Of a DNA stretch of 31,973 nucleotides, positions 10,739 to 18,749 are shown piece after piece. Numbering within the stretch: position 1 is the first letter of the stretch; every line of letters starts with the position of its first letter. Made by a program: the position numbers and the translations under genes. A model generated the notes under the pieces. That model saw only the letters and a list, made by a program, of their open reading frames with translations. It had not been told where the DNA came from and searched no databases. Origin of the DNA: RCIO01 sp035555795. Lineage in GTDB: Bacteria; Pseudomonadota; Alphaproteobacteria; Rhizobiales; Rhizobiaceae. The stretch covers positions 1 through 31,973 of the forward strand of contig DATMGE010000009.1 in assembly GCA_035555795.1 (NCBI GenBank), read 5' to 3'.

Positions 10739-13009
10739 TCAAAGAGGAATATTGTTCTCGTCGGCAAACGAGGTCAGCAAGGCGCGCACATCGGTTTCCG
10801 CGCCACCTTCGGCCATGCATTCCTCGAGCCGCGCCGCAAGGTCGCCGGCGCATAATTCGAGCAGCATCGCCTTGACCGGCCCGATCGCCGCCGGCGCCAT
10901 GGAGATGGAGCGGAAACCGAGGCCGATCAGCGCCATGGCCGTGATGGGGCGTCCGCCCATCTCGCCGCACAGCGTCACCGGCGTGTGGTTGCGCCGCCCC
11001 GCATCGGCGATCGACTTGAGCACGCGCAGGAACGGCACGGAAAGCACGTCGAACCGGTTGGCCAGCCGGGTATTCCCCCGGTCCGTCGCCATGATGAACT
11101 GAAAGAGGTCGTTCGAGCCGATGGAGACGAAGTCCACCATCTTCATCAATTCGTCGATCTGCCACAGCAGTGCCGGCACTTCGACCATGGCGCCGATCTT
11201 CAGCGTGGTCGGCAGGAGATGGGCGAAGCGCGACAGGTGGCGCACTTCGCGGTCGATGATCTCGCGCGCCTGCCGCAATTCGCCGAGCTCGGTGATCATC
11301 GGCAGCAGGATGCGCAATTCGCGCCCGCCCGCCGCCTTGAGCAGGGCGCGCACCTGGGTGCGCAGGAGCGCAGGGCGATCCAGCGTCAGCCGGATCGCCC
11401 GCCAGCCAAGTGCGGGATTTTCCTCCTGGCCCTCGCCCTGGAAGTAGGGCAGCACCTTGTCGCCGCCGATATCCAGCGTACGGAACGTGACCGGCTTGCC
11501 GCCCATCGCCTGTATCACCTGGCGATAGAGCCGTTCCTGTTCCTCCGCGCGCGGAAACTGCGCCGCCACCATGAACTGGAGCTCGGTGCGGAACAGTCCG
11601 ATCCCGCTGGCGCCCGATTCCGCCAGCTGCGGCAGGTCCACCGACAGGCCCGCATTCATCAGAAGGTGGACATGCTCGCCATCCTTCGTCTGTGCGGGCC
11701 GGTCGCGCAATTCGCGATAGAGCTTCTGGCGCCGCGCCCTGAAGCGCACCTTCTCGGCATAGGCCGCCTCGACATCCTGCTGCGGCCGCAACTGGATGAT
11801 GCCTTCGTCGCCATCGACGATGATGGCGTCGCCATTCTCCGCCATGGAGACGGCGCCCTTCATCTGGCCGGCGACGGGAATGCCCATGGCGCGCGCTACG
11901 ATCACCACATGGCTGGTCACCGCGCCTTCTTCCAGCACCAGGCCGCGCAGCTTGTCGCGCGGATAGTCGAGCAGTTCCGCCGCTCCCATGGAGCGCGCCA
12001 CGATGATGGAATCCTTCGGCAGCGAGGCCGCCACGGCCTCCGGCTCGCGGCCCATCAACTGCCGCAGCAGCCGATTGCCGAGATCGTCGAAATCGCTCAT
12101 CCGCTCGCGCAGATAGGGGTCTGTCATGTGCAGCATGCGCGCGCGCATGTCGCTCTGCACCTTCTCCACCGCCGCCTCGGCCGTCAGGCCGTTGCGCACC
12201 GCCTCCTCCAGCCGCCGCACCCAGCCGCGATCATTGGCGAACATGCGGTAGGCTTCGAGCACCGCGCGATGCTCGCCCTCCACGGCCACGTCGCGGCGCG
12301 ACAGCATGTCGTCGATGGACAGCCGGAGCGAACCCAGCGCCGCTTCCAGCCGCTGCAGCTCCGCATCGCTGTCCTCGTTGAAGAGGTTGGTGACGACGAT
12401 GCGCGGCTCGTGCAGCACCACATGGCCGAGCCCGACGCCTTCATTGAACCCCATCCCGGTGAAGGAAACCGGGCGGCTGAGGTCAAGTTCGAGGCCGGGC
12501 CGGACAAGCCGTGCGAGATCGCCGGTGGCGATCATCTCCGCGATCACCATCGCGGTGGTTTCCAGCGCCTCGACCTCGTCCTCGCGATAGGTCCGCATGG
12601 TGCGGTTCTGCACCACCAGAACGCCCAGCGTGCGCCCGGCGCGCAGCACGGGCACGCCGAGGAAGGAATGATAGATTTCCTCGCCGGTTTCCGGGAGATA
12701 GGCGAAGGCCGGATGGTTCTGTGCGTCCGTCAGGTTCAGCGCGCGCGCCGACGCCGCGATGGTGCCGACGAGGCCTTGCCCGAGCTGCAATTGCGCGGAA
12801 TGGACGGCGCCCGGATTCAGACCTTCGGTCGCATAGAGTTCCAGCACCGAATCGGCGCGCAGCACATAGAGCGAGCAGACCTCGGCCACCATGTTCTGGG
12901 CGATTTCGCGGACGATGCGGTCGAGCCTGACCTGCGGCTCAAGCGGCTCCGCCATGAGCTCGCGAAGCCTTCTCAGCAGCACACGCGGGCCAGCCGTCAT
13001 GGTTCGCAT
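10739..13009 (-). CDS. ptsP: phosphoenolpyruvate-protein phosphotransferase of the nitrogen PTS (EI-Ntr)
   Basis: 756 aa from ATG 13009, which has GGAG 9 bases upstream; the frame is open to a TTG at 13033. A GAF domain occupies about residues 15-165 and should sense a small molecule (glutamine in studied relatives). An enzyme I body follows: the phospho-His region GAVTSHVVIVARAMGIP, the PEP-utiliser barrel with GIGLFRTELQFM and SIGSNDLFQF, and the catalytic Cys in TLCGEMGG. EI-Ntr takes phosphate from PEP and passes it to NPr and then EIIA-Ntr, linking nitrogen status to potassium and stress control in the cytoplasm. NPr and EIIA-Ntr genes are not in the window. It lies between lysC and prfA with short gaps. 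Confidence 0.96.
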   Translation of the reverse strand: MRTMTAGPRVLLRRLRELMAEPLEPQVRLDRIVREIAQNMVAEVCSLYVLRADSVLELYATEGLNPGAVHSAQLQLGQGLVGTIAASARALNLTDAQNHPAFAYLPETGEEIYHSFLGVPVLRAGRTLGVLVVQNRTMRTYREDEVEALETTAMVIAEMIATGDLARLVRPGLELDLSRPVSFTGMGFNEGVGLGHVVLHEPRIVVTNLFNEDSDAELQRLEAALGSLRLSIDDMLSRRDVAVEGEHRAVLEAYRMFANDRGWVRRLEEAVRNGLTAEAAVEKVQSDMRARMLHMTDPYLRERMSDFDDLGNRLLRQLMGREPEAVAASLPKDSIIVARSMGAAELLDYPRDKLRGLVLEEGAVTSHVVIVARAMGIPVAGQMKGAVSMAENGDAIIVDGDEGIIQLRPQQDVEAAYAEKVRFRARRQKLYRELRDRPAQTKDGEHVHLLMNAGLSVDLPQLAESGASGIGLFRTELQFMVAAQFPRAEEQERLYRQVIQAMGGKPVTFRTLDIGGDKVLPYFQGEGQEENPALGWRAIRLTLDRPALLRTQVRALLKAAGGRELRILLPMITELGELRQAREIIDREVRHLSRFAHLLPTTLKIGAMVEVPALLWQIDELMKMVDFVSIGSNDLFQFIMATDRGNTRLANRFDVLSVPFLRVLKSIADAGRRNHTPVTLCGEMGGRPITAMALIGLGFRSISMAPAAIGPVKAMLLELCAGDLAARLEECMAEGGAETDVRALLTSFADENNIPL

Positions 13010-13087
13010 CCAGGGTCGCTCCAACGGGCACAAGGCCGCAGCGCATCCTGTGCGGCGACCCTCTGCCTGGTTCGTCCATATTCTTGT

Positions 13088-14362
13088 CTACTGCTTATCC
13101 AGACCGTAGACGGAATGCAAAGTCCGAACTGCGAGTTCTGCAAACGGACCGTCGATCAGGATGGAGATCTTGATCTCCGATGTCGTGATCGCCCTGATAT
13201 TGATGCCGCGCTCGGCAAGCGCCTTGAAGGCCGTCGCGGCAACGCCGGCATGGCTGCGCATGCCGATGCCGATGACCGAGACCTTCACCATCCCCGTCTC
13301 GTGCTGGACCACGTCGAAGCCGACCGTGCCGCGATTCTTCTCCAGCACCGCCAGCGCCTTGTCGACGTCGCCGGAGGGGACCGTGAAGGTCATGTCCGTG
13401 CGCGAACCATCCTCGGAGATGTTCTGCACGATCATGTCGACATTGATATTGGCCTCCGACAGCGGCCCGAAGATGCCGGCGGCGACGCCGGGCCGGTCCG
13501 CAACCCGGCGCAGCGAGATCTGCGCCTCGTCCTTGGCGTAAGCGATACCGGTGACGACCTGCTGTTCCACGATTTCATCCTCGTCGCAAATAAGCGTTCC
13601 GGGCGGATTGAGAAAATCGCCCATACCGGGCGCACCCGGGTCGGCGAAGGAGGAGCGCACGAAGGTGCGCACCTTGTACACCATCGCCAACTCGACCGAG
13701 CGGACCTGCAGCACCTTGGAGCCGAGCGAGGCCATTTCCAGCATTTCTTCGAAGGAAATGCGGTCCAGCCGCCGCGCCTTGGGCTCGATGCGCGGATCGG
13801 TCGTATAGACGCCGTCCACATCGGTATAGATATCGCAGCGATCGGCCTTCACCGCCGCGGCGATCGCCACCGCGCTCGTGTCGGAGCCGCCGCGGCCGAG
13901 CGTGGCGATGCGGCCATCCGGGCCGATGCCCTGGAAACCGGCCACTACGGCCACCTGCCCCTGGCCGAAACGCTCGATCAGCGTTGCCCCGTCAATGTCG
14001 TCGATCCGCGCCGCGCCATGGCCGCTGTCGGTCCTGATCGGAATCTGCCAGCCCTGCCAGGAGCGTGCATCGACCCCGATCGATTGCAGGGCGATCGCGA
14101 GCAGGCCGGACGTCACCTGTTCGCCGGAAGCGACGATGGCGTCATATTCGCGCGCATCGTAGAAGGGCGACTTCGCGCCTGCCACCTTCGGCATGTTCTG
14201 CACCCAGCCGACGAGCTCATTGGTCTTGCCCGACATGGCCGAGACAACGACGGCGACCTCATGGCCGGCATCGACTTCGCGCTTCACGTGGCGCGCCACA
14301 TTGTGGATGCGTTCCAGGTCGGCGACGGAGGTTCCGCCGAACTTCATCACGATGCGCGCCAT
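13088..14362 (-). CDS. lysC: aspartate kinase
   Basis: 424 aa. The N-terminal kinase domain starts with the KFGGTSV motif and includes GRGGSDTSAVAIAAA and the substrate-binding TDVDGVYTTDPRI. Two C-terminal ACT domains (about 265-420) give feedback control by lysine and/or threonine. It makes aspartyl phosphate, the first step to lysine, methionine, threonine and diaminopimelate for the cell wall. No homoserine dehydrogenase domain is fused. The ribosome site is weak (GAGAG, far from ATG). It is followed by ptsP after 78 bases and probably leads that operon. The 149 bases before it hold a 9-bp hairpin. An amino-acid exporter of the LysE type is the next gene upstream. Confidence 0.97.
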   Translation of the reverse strand: MARIVMKFGGTSVADLERIHNVARHVKREVDAGHEVAVVVSAMSGKTNELVGWVQNMPKVAGAKSPFYDAREYDAIVASGEQVTSGLLAIALQSIGVDARSWQGWQIPIRTDSGHGAARIDDIDGATLIERFGQGQVAVVAGFQGIGPDGRIATLGRGGSDTSAVAIAAAVKADRCDIYTDVDGVYTTDPRIEPKARRLDRISFEEMLEMASLGSKVLQVRSVELAMVYKVRTFVRSSFADPGAPGMGDFLNPPGTLICDEDEIVEQQVVTGIAYAKDEAQISLRRVADRPGVAAGIFGPLSEANINVDMIVQNISEDGSRTDMTFTVPSGDVDKALAVLEKNRGTVGFDVVQHETGMVKVSVIGIGMRSHAGVAATAFKALAERGINIRAITTSEIKISILIDGPFAELAVRTLHSVYGLDKQ

Positions 14363-14439
14363 TGTCGCGGAAAACTCTCGTCTGCATGGGCCGCCGGCCC
14401 AAAAACATCATTGGCCGGGCGGCCGGAAAATCCTGATCG

Positions 14440-14463
14440 GAGAGCGGGCGATGTCCCGCTCTC
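14440..14463 (-). other. 9-bp perfect hairpin between the LysE-type gene and lysC
   Basis: GAGAGCGGG and CCCGCTCTC pair around a 6-base loop. On the minus strand it lies about 50 bases after the exporter stop and about 75 before the lysC start. No T-run follows, so it may be a processing or leader structure, a weak terminator, or a protein site. Confidence 0.45.
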
Positions 14464-14511
14464 GCGCGCGGTTCCTTAGCCAACTCGCACGCCTTTCGCA
14501 AGGAGCGCGAA

Positions 14512-15147
14512 TCAGCTCGCCGCGCGACGCCAGGAAAGCGCCAGCATGCCGGCGCCGATCATCAGCGAGCCGCCGACGCGATTGACGGCCTGCTGGACCG
14601 ACGGGCGGCGGATTCCGCTGCGGGCGGCCGAGGCAAGCATTGCATAGGCCGCGGCATTGAGCGTGGCGAGAATGAGGAAGGTCGCTTCGAAGATCACCAT
14701 CTGGCCGAGGACCGGCTGGTCGCGATCGAGGAATTGCGGCAGGAAGGCCACGAAGAAGATGATGCTCTTGGGGTTGAGCGCCGTCACCACATAGGCGTGC
14801 AGGAACACCGACAGCGGACGGCTACCCCGCTCCGCGGCGGTATCCTCCGGTGCGCCGACCCGTACGGGCGCACGCCACAGCTTGATGCCGAGCCAGATCA
14901 GATAGGCGGCACCCGCCCATTTCAGCAGCGTGAAGACCGTCGCCGACGTCGCCAGCAAGGCCCCCAGCCCCAGCATCGAGGCTGTCATGGCGGTGAAGTC
15001 GCCCAGCGCCACACCCGCGACCGTCGCGACCGCATAGCGGCGCCCATGGCTCAGCGCATAGGACACGACCAGCAGGATCGTCGGGCCGGGAATGGCCAGC
15101 ATGATGGCTGAAGCGGCGGCGAAGGCCGCCCATTGTTCGATCGGCAT
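14512..15147 (-). CDS. LysE/RhtB family amino-acid exporter
   Basis: 211 aa, the normal size of this family, starting at MPIEQW with AGGA 7 bases before the ATG; a longer open frame to 15285 adds only an implausible Arg/Pro-rich stretch. About six hydrophobic segments are visible, with the family hallmark AIPGPTILLVVSYALSHGRR at the first helix and ALNPKSIIFFVAFLPQF in the middle. Such inner-membrane proteins expel amino acids or derivatives; the substrate here is unknown. It is divergent from ubiG and upstream of lysC, so an amino-acid substrate of the aspartate family is an attractive guess only. Confidence 0.92.
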   Translation of the reverse strand: MPIEQWAAFAAASAIMLAIPGPTILLVVSYALSHGRRYAVATVAGVALGDFTAMTASMLGLGALLATSATVFTLLKWAGAAYLIWLGIKLWRAPVRVGAPEDTAAERGSRPLSVFLHAYVVTALNPKSIIFFVAFLPQFLDRDQPVLGQMVIFEATFLILATLNAAAYAMLASAARSGIRRPSVQQAVNRVGGSLMIGAGMLALSWRRAAS

Positions 15148-15218
15148 GGATTCATCCTGTCGTGGTCCATTCAAGCAATCCACATTTCGCGGCCATGCGC
15201 AACGCCTCCGCTTGCGCC

Positions 15219-15247
15219 TTGACATCGCGCCCGGCGCGACCGACTTG
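15219..15247 (+). promoter_or_regulatory. weak candidate promoter of ubiG
   Basis: TTGACA at 15219-15224 is followed 17 bases on by GACTTG, a poor -10. It lies about 30 bases before the ubiG start in the short divergent region. Only the -35 is convincing. Confidence 0.25.
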
Positions 15248-15272
15248 TTGCCCTTCACCGGAGAGGACGGAC

Positions 15273-16046
15273 ATGGCCGAGGCACAGCGCACGACGATCG
15301 ACGACGCCGAGGTCGCCCGGTTCTCCGCCATGGCGGCGGAGTGGTGGAATCCGAGCGGCAAGTTCCGGCCGCTGCACAAGTTCAATCCCGTCCGCCTCGC
15401 CTATATCCGCGACCAGGTGGCCGAACGCTTCGGACGCGATCCGCGCTCGGCCCTGCCCTTCGAGGGCCTGCGCTTCCTCGACATAGGCTGCGGCGGCGGC
15501 CTGCTATGCGAGCCGATGGCGCGCCTCGGTGCCGAAGTCGTTGGCGCCGATGCTTCCGCCACAAATATCGAGGTCGCGAAGCTCCACGCCGCCGAGAGCC
15601 GCGTGAAGATCGACTATCGCGCCGAAACCGCCGAGGCGCTTGCCGAGGCCGGCGAGAAGTTCGACGTGATCCTCAATATGGAAGTGGTCGAGCACGTCGC
15701 CGATGTCGATCTCTTCATCGGCAAATGCGCCGAGATGCTGAAGCCCGACGGCATCATGTTCATCGCCACGATCAATCGCACGCTGAAGGCGCTGGGCCTC
15801 GCCATCATCGGCGCAGAATATGTCCTGCGCTGGCTGCCGCGCGGCACCCACCAGTTCGAGAAGCTGGTGCGCCCCGACGAACTCGAACATGCGCTGGCAA
15901 GCAGCGGCCTCTCCGTCATCGACCGCGTCGGCGTCACCTACAACCCGCTGGCCGACCGCTGGTCGCGCTCGCGCGACATGGACGTCAACTACATGATGCT
16001 GGCGGAAAGGCGCGCGGTTTCTGCTGCGGACCCCGACGCGACGTGA
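15273..16046 (+). CDS. ubiG: bifunctional ubiquinone biosynthesis O-methyltransferase UbiG
   Basis: 257 aa from ATG 15273, preceded by GGAGAGGACGGAC; the frame extends to 15162 without a family-like sequence. The N-terminus EVARFSAMAAEWWNPSGKFRPLHKFNPVR is typical of UbiG. SAM-binding motif I is LDIGCGGGLLCEPMARLG, and NMEVVEHVADVDLFI and GTHQFEKLVRPDEL are further family marks. It performs both O-methylations of the ubiquinone ring at the inner membrane surface. It diverges from the LysE-type exporter and is followed after 32 bases by a SUMF1-like gene that may share its transcript although the functions look unrelated. Confidence 0.97.
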   Translation: MAEAQRTTIDDAEVARFSAMAAEWWNPSGKFRPLHKFNPVRLAYIRDQVAERFGRDPRSALPFEGLRFLDIGCGGGLLCEPMARLGAEVVGADASATNIEVAKLHAAESRVKIDYRAETAEALAEAGEKFDVILNMEVVEHVADVDLFIGKCAEMLKPDGIMFIATINRTLKALGLAIIGAEYVLRWLPRGTHQFEKLVRPDELEHALASSGLSVIDRVGVTYNPLADRWSRSRDMDVNYMMLAERRAVSAADPDAT

Positions 16047-16078
16047 TATTCTCGCTTCCCTTGGGGGAGCTGGACATC

Positions 16079-17146
16079 ATGCATTTGCGTGTCGCTTGCC
16101 TGGCATTCGCGCTGTTCATGGCGTCGCCCATGTTCAGTCCCGCCGTCGCGGCGGAAATCGCGCCGCTTTCCACCTTCAGCGACTGCGCGCATTGTCCTCC
16201 CATGGTCGTCCTGCCGACCGGCAACTACCGCATGGGCGAATCCGCCGGCGAGGCCGCGCTCATCGGCAGGCAGGAGCCGTCGCTGCCGCAGCATGAGGTC
16301 GCGATCGGTTATCCCTTCGCCATCGGCATGTATGAAGTCACCGTCGAGGAAGTCGCCGCCTATGTCGCCGAAACCGGCGCCACACCCGGCGGCGCCTGCA
16401 TGATCCGACTGGCGGAGACCGGCAAGCAGGCGCTGAAATATGCCGGAATGCTCCATCCGGACAGCGGCAAGGCCAGCGACAGCCCCTATGCGGTCTTCAT
16501 CTCCGACGGTTCCTTCACGCAACCGGGTCTTCCCGTCGGGCCGAAGCAGCCGGCCGTCTGCCTGTCGCGGCGCGAGATGTCGGCCTATCTCGACTGGCTG
16601 AGCGGCAAGACCGGCCGTTCCTATCGTTTCGCGACCGAGGCGGAATGGGAATATGCCTATCGCGCCGGCACCGACACCATCGCCTTCTGGGGCGACGATT
16701 TCCGCAAGACCTGCGACTTCGCCAATTTCGGCGACCGCAAATCGGGCTATCAGGCCGGAATGGCGGCCACCTGTTCGGAAAAGATCCATCCGCTCTGGAC
16801 CGCCGAAGTGGGAAGCTACAAGCCGAACCCATGGGGCCTCTACGACATGGCCGGCAATGTGCAGGAAATGGTCGCGGACTGCCTGCACGACAATTATGCC
16901 GGCGCGCCGACCGATGGGTCGCCCTGGGCGGAGCAGGACTGCCTGCTCTTCGTGGCGCGCGGCGGGGACTATGAGCTGACCCACTATTCCATGCGCGCTT
17001 CCGAGAGGCTCTTCATGGGCTATGTGGAAGGATCGGGCGGCGACGATCCGATCTGGGGCAAGGATGCCGCCTGGGATTCGCGTTCCAACATTGTCGGCTT
17101 CCGCGTCGCGGTCTCGCTGGACGATCGGGCCTGGGACGCCCACTGA
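16079..17146 (+). CDS. secreted SUMF1/FGE-fold protein, probably not a formylglycine synthase
   Basis: 355 aa from ATG 16079 with GGGGGAG 9 bases upstream. A signal peptide is plain (hydrophobic run to AVAA, about residue 22). A SUMF1 domain follows: PTGNYRMG, FAIGMYEVTVEEV, LSRREMSAYLDWLSGKTGRSYRFATEAEWEYAYRAG, NPWGLYDMAGNVQEMVADC, ARGGDY and SNIVGFRVA. In aerobic formylglycine-generating enzymes a Cys pair follows the RGGS(W/Y) motif; here that stretch (GGDYELTHYSMRASERLF) has no Cys, so sulfatase maturation is unlikely. Eight other Cys, including a DCAHC motif near the mature N-terminus, suggest disulfides. No sulfatase gene is near. It probably belongs to the broad SUMF1 group with other or unknown roles in the periplasm or outside. 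Confidence 0.88.
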   Translation: MHLRVACLAFALFMASPMFSPAVAAEIAPLSTFSDCAHCPPMVVLPTGNYRMGESAGEAALIGRQEPSLPQHEVAIGYPFAIGMYEVTVEEVAAYVAETGATPGGACMIRLAETGKQALKYAGMLHPDSGKASDSPYAVFISDGSFTQPGLPVGPKQPAVCLSRREMSAYLDWLSGKTGRSYRFATEAEWEYAYRAGTDTIAFWGDDFRKTCDFANFGDRKSGYQAGMAATCSEKIHPLWTAEVGSYKPNPWGLYDMAGNVQEMVADCLHDNYAGAPTDGSPWAEQDCLLFVARGGDYELTHYSMRASERLFMGYVEGSGGDDPIWGKDAAWDSRSNIVGFRVAVSLDDRAWDAH

Positions 17147-17173
17147 CGCTCAGTTCAGCAGCGGCCGATGCGA

Positions 17174-17599
17174 TCAGTTGTGGTCTTCAGGCAGTGGCGG
17201 CAGCGGCAGGACCCCGATGCCGTCCTCCAGCAGATTCTTGACCTCCTCGAGGCTGGCCTCGCCATGGATGCCGCGTTCCTCGGTCTCGCCGAAATGGATC
17301 TTGCGCGCCTCCTCGGCAAACCTGTCGCCGACATAGTCCGAATTTTCGCGCAGCTTCTCCGCCATGGCGCGGAACTGGGCCATCGCCTCGCGGCGCTGCT
17401 CGCCGAGCGCCATGGCGACCTTCTCCTTCGTCCGCGCGGTGGAAACGTTCGGCGCCATCAGCGTCTTTTCCACCTTGCCGGAGCCGCAATGCGGGCAGGT
17501 CACGAGGCCGCGCCTGCGCTGCTTCTCATAGTCCTCGCCGCTGCGGAACCAGCCGTCGAAATCGTGTTTCCTGTCGCAGGAAAGGGAATAGCGGATCAT
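17174..17599 (-). CDS. DUF1178 family protein
   Basis: 141 aa. It begins MIRYSLSCDRKHDFDGWF and has a CPHCGSG knuckle at about residue 35; with the Cys and His near the N-terminus (C8, H12) this could bind zinc. The middle is helical and charged, and the end is proline-rich. The start overlaps the stop of the upstream hydrolase by 4 bases (ATGA), so translation is coupled. DUF1178 proteins have no assigned function that I know of; the neighbours (glutaredoxin, deaminated-glutathione amidase type hydrolase) hint at redox or thiol care. Confidence 0.92.
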   Translation of the reverse strand: MIRYSLSCDRKHDFDGWFRSGEDYEKQRRRGLVTCPHCGSGKVEKTLMAPNVSTARTKEKVAMALGEQRREAMAQFRAMAEKLRENSDYVGDRFAEEARKIHFGETEERGIHGEASLEEVKNLLEDGIGVLPLPPLPEDHN

Positions 17600-18453
17600 A
17601 TCACCCCGCTTTGCGCCTGCGCGCCGGCGAGCGTCACCTCGAAGTCCCGCGCATTTCTGAGATTGGGGATTTTCGCGCGCGCTGCCGCCACCTGCGCCAG
17701 ATCGATATCGGCGAGCACGACGCCCGGCGAATCGTGATCCGCCTCGGCGACGATCCTGCCCCAGGGATCGACGATCATCGCATGGCCGAACGTCTCGCGG
17801 CCGTCCTCATGCGTTCCGCCCTGTGCGGCGGCAATGACGAAGGCGCCGTTCTCGATCGCGCGGGCGCGCAGCAGAGCATGCCAGTGCGCCTCGCCGGTCT
17901 GGCGGGTAAAAGCGGCCGGAACGGTCAATATCTCGGCGCCGGCCATCGCCTCGGCGCGAAACAGCTGCGGAAACCGCAGGTCGTAACAGACCGCAAGCCC
18001 CATCCGCCCGAAAGGCAGCTCCGCCACCACAGCCTCGCGTCCCGGCTCATAGGTGGCGGATTCCCGCCAGCTCTCGCCATTGTCGAGATCGACATCGAAC
18101 ATGTGGATCTTGTCATAGGTCGCGGCAAGCCGCCCCTGCGGCGAGAACAGGAAGGCGCGGTTGGCCACCTTGCCGTCCGGCAGCGCGATGGCCGTCGATC
18201 CGATGTGGAGATGGATGGAGAGTTCCGCCGCAAGCTCGGCGGCGCGCTGCGAAACGGGGTCGCGCTCCTGCGGCTGGATCATCGCCCGCAGCGACGCCTT
18301 GTCGCGCACCAGCGCGCCGGTCATTTCCGGCGTCTGTATGTAGGTCGCGCCCGCACCGGCCGCCTCCCGCACCAGCGCCTCGACATCGGCCAGGTTGCGC
18401 CCGATCTCGGTGCCGGAGCGCATCTGGATGGCTGCGACCCTGAGCGTGCTCAT
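17596..18453 (-). CDS. nitrilase-superfamily carbon-nitrogen hydrolase, likely deaminated glutathione amidase (Nit1/YbeM type)
   Basis: 285 aa. The catalytic triad of the nitrilase superfamily is present: E43 in QTPEM, K115 in YDKIHMFDVD, and C156 in AVCYDLRFP. The YDKIHMFDVDL sequence and overall length resemble the Nit1/YbeM branch, which hydrolyses deaminated glutathione, a side product of transaminases; this is a repair reaction. The gene overlaps both the glutaredoxin gene before it and DUF1178 after it by 4 bases, so the three are translationally coupled, and the glutathione link to glutaredoxin supports the specific call. Another omega-amidase specificity is possible. Confidence 0.9.
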   Translation of the reverse strand: MSTLRVAAIQMRSGTEIGRNLADVEALVREAAGAGATYIQTPEMTGALVRDKASLRAMIQPQERDPVSQRAAELAAELSIHLHIGSTAIALPDGKVANRAFLFSPQGRLAATYDKIHMFDVDLDNGESWRESATYEPGREAVVAELPFGRMGLAVCYDLRFPQLFRAEAMAGAEILTVPAAFTRQTGEAHWHALLRARAIENGAFVIAAAQGGTHEDGRETFGHAMIVDPWGRIVAEADHDSPGVVLADIDLAQVAAARAKIPNLRNARDFEVTLAGAQAQSGVI

Positions 18454-18725
18454 GCCGCGCCCTTTCGCGCCACATCGGCCAGCAGCGGGTCGAGCCCGCC
18501 TTGCGCCTCCAGCGCATGAAGATCGTCCGAGCCGCCAATATGGCGATCGCCGATGAAGATCTGCGGAAAGGTCGAGCGGCCGGAACGCTGCATCATCTCG
18601 GCGCGCAGTTCCTGGGAGAAACTGGCATCATGCTCGGTATAGGCCACGCCCTTCCGGTCGAGCAGGCGCTTGGCCGCCGCGCAATAGCCGCACATCATGC
18701 GTGTGTAGATCGTGACCTCGGTCAT
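18450..18725 (-). CDS. grxC: glutaredoxin 3
   Basis: 91 aa, standard size. The redox site is C12-G-Y-C15 after a beta strand (TIYTRMM), with the TFPQIFIGDRHIGGSDDLHAL segment that binds glutathione (cis-Pro in TFPQ). It reduces disulfides and protein-glutathione mixed disulfides in the cytoplasm. It overlaps the downstream hydrolase gene by 4 bases and follows comF after 24 bases, which places it in the comF-grxC-hydrolase-DUF1178 operon. Confidence 0.97.
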   Translation of the reverse strand: MTEVTIYTRMMCGYCAAAKRLLDRKGVAYTEHDASFSQELRAEMMQRSGRSTFPQIFIGDRHIGGSDDLHALEAQGGLDPLLADVARKGAA

Positions 18726-18749
18726 GGCCCACCCAATTGATAGAAACTG

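Noticed and set aside
10985..14479. Open frame of 1164 codons on the plus strand opposite ptsP and lysC
   Set aside because: Covers two well-recognised genes in antisense and reads as low-complexity shadow sequence.
15092..16078. In-frame extension of the SUMF1-like gene across ubiG
   Set aside because: It is ubiG read in another frame. The signal peptide and ribosome site at 16079 mark the true start.
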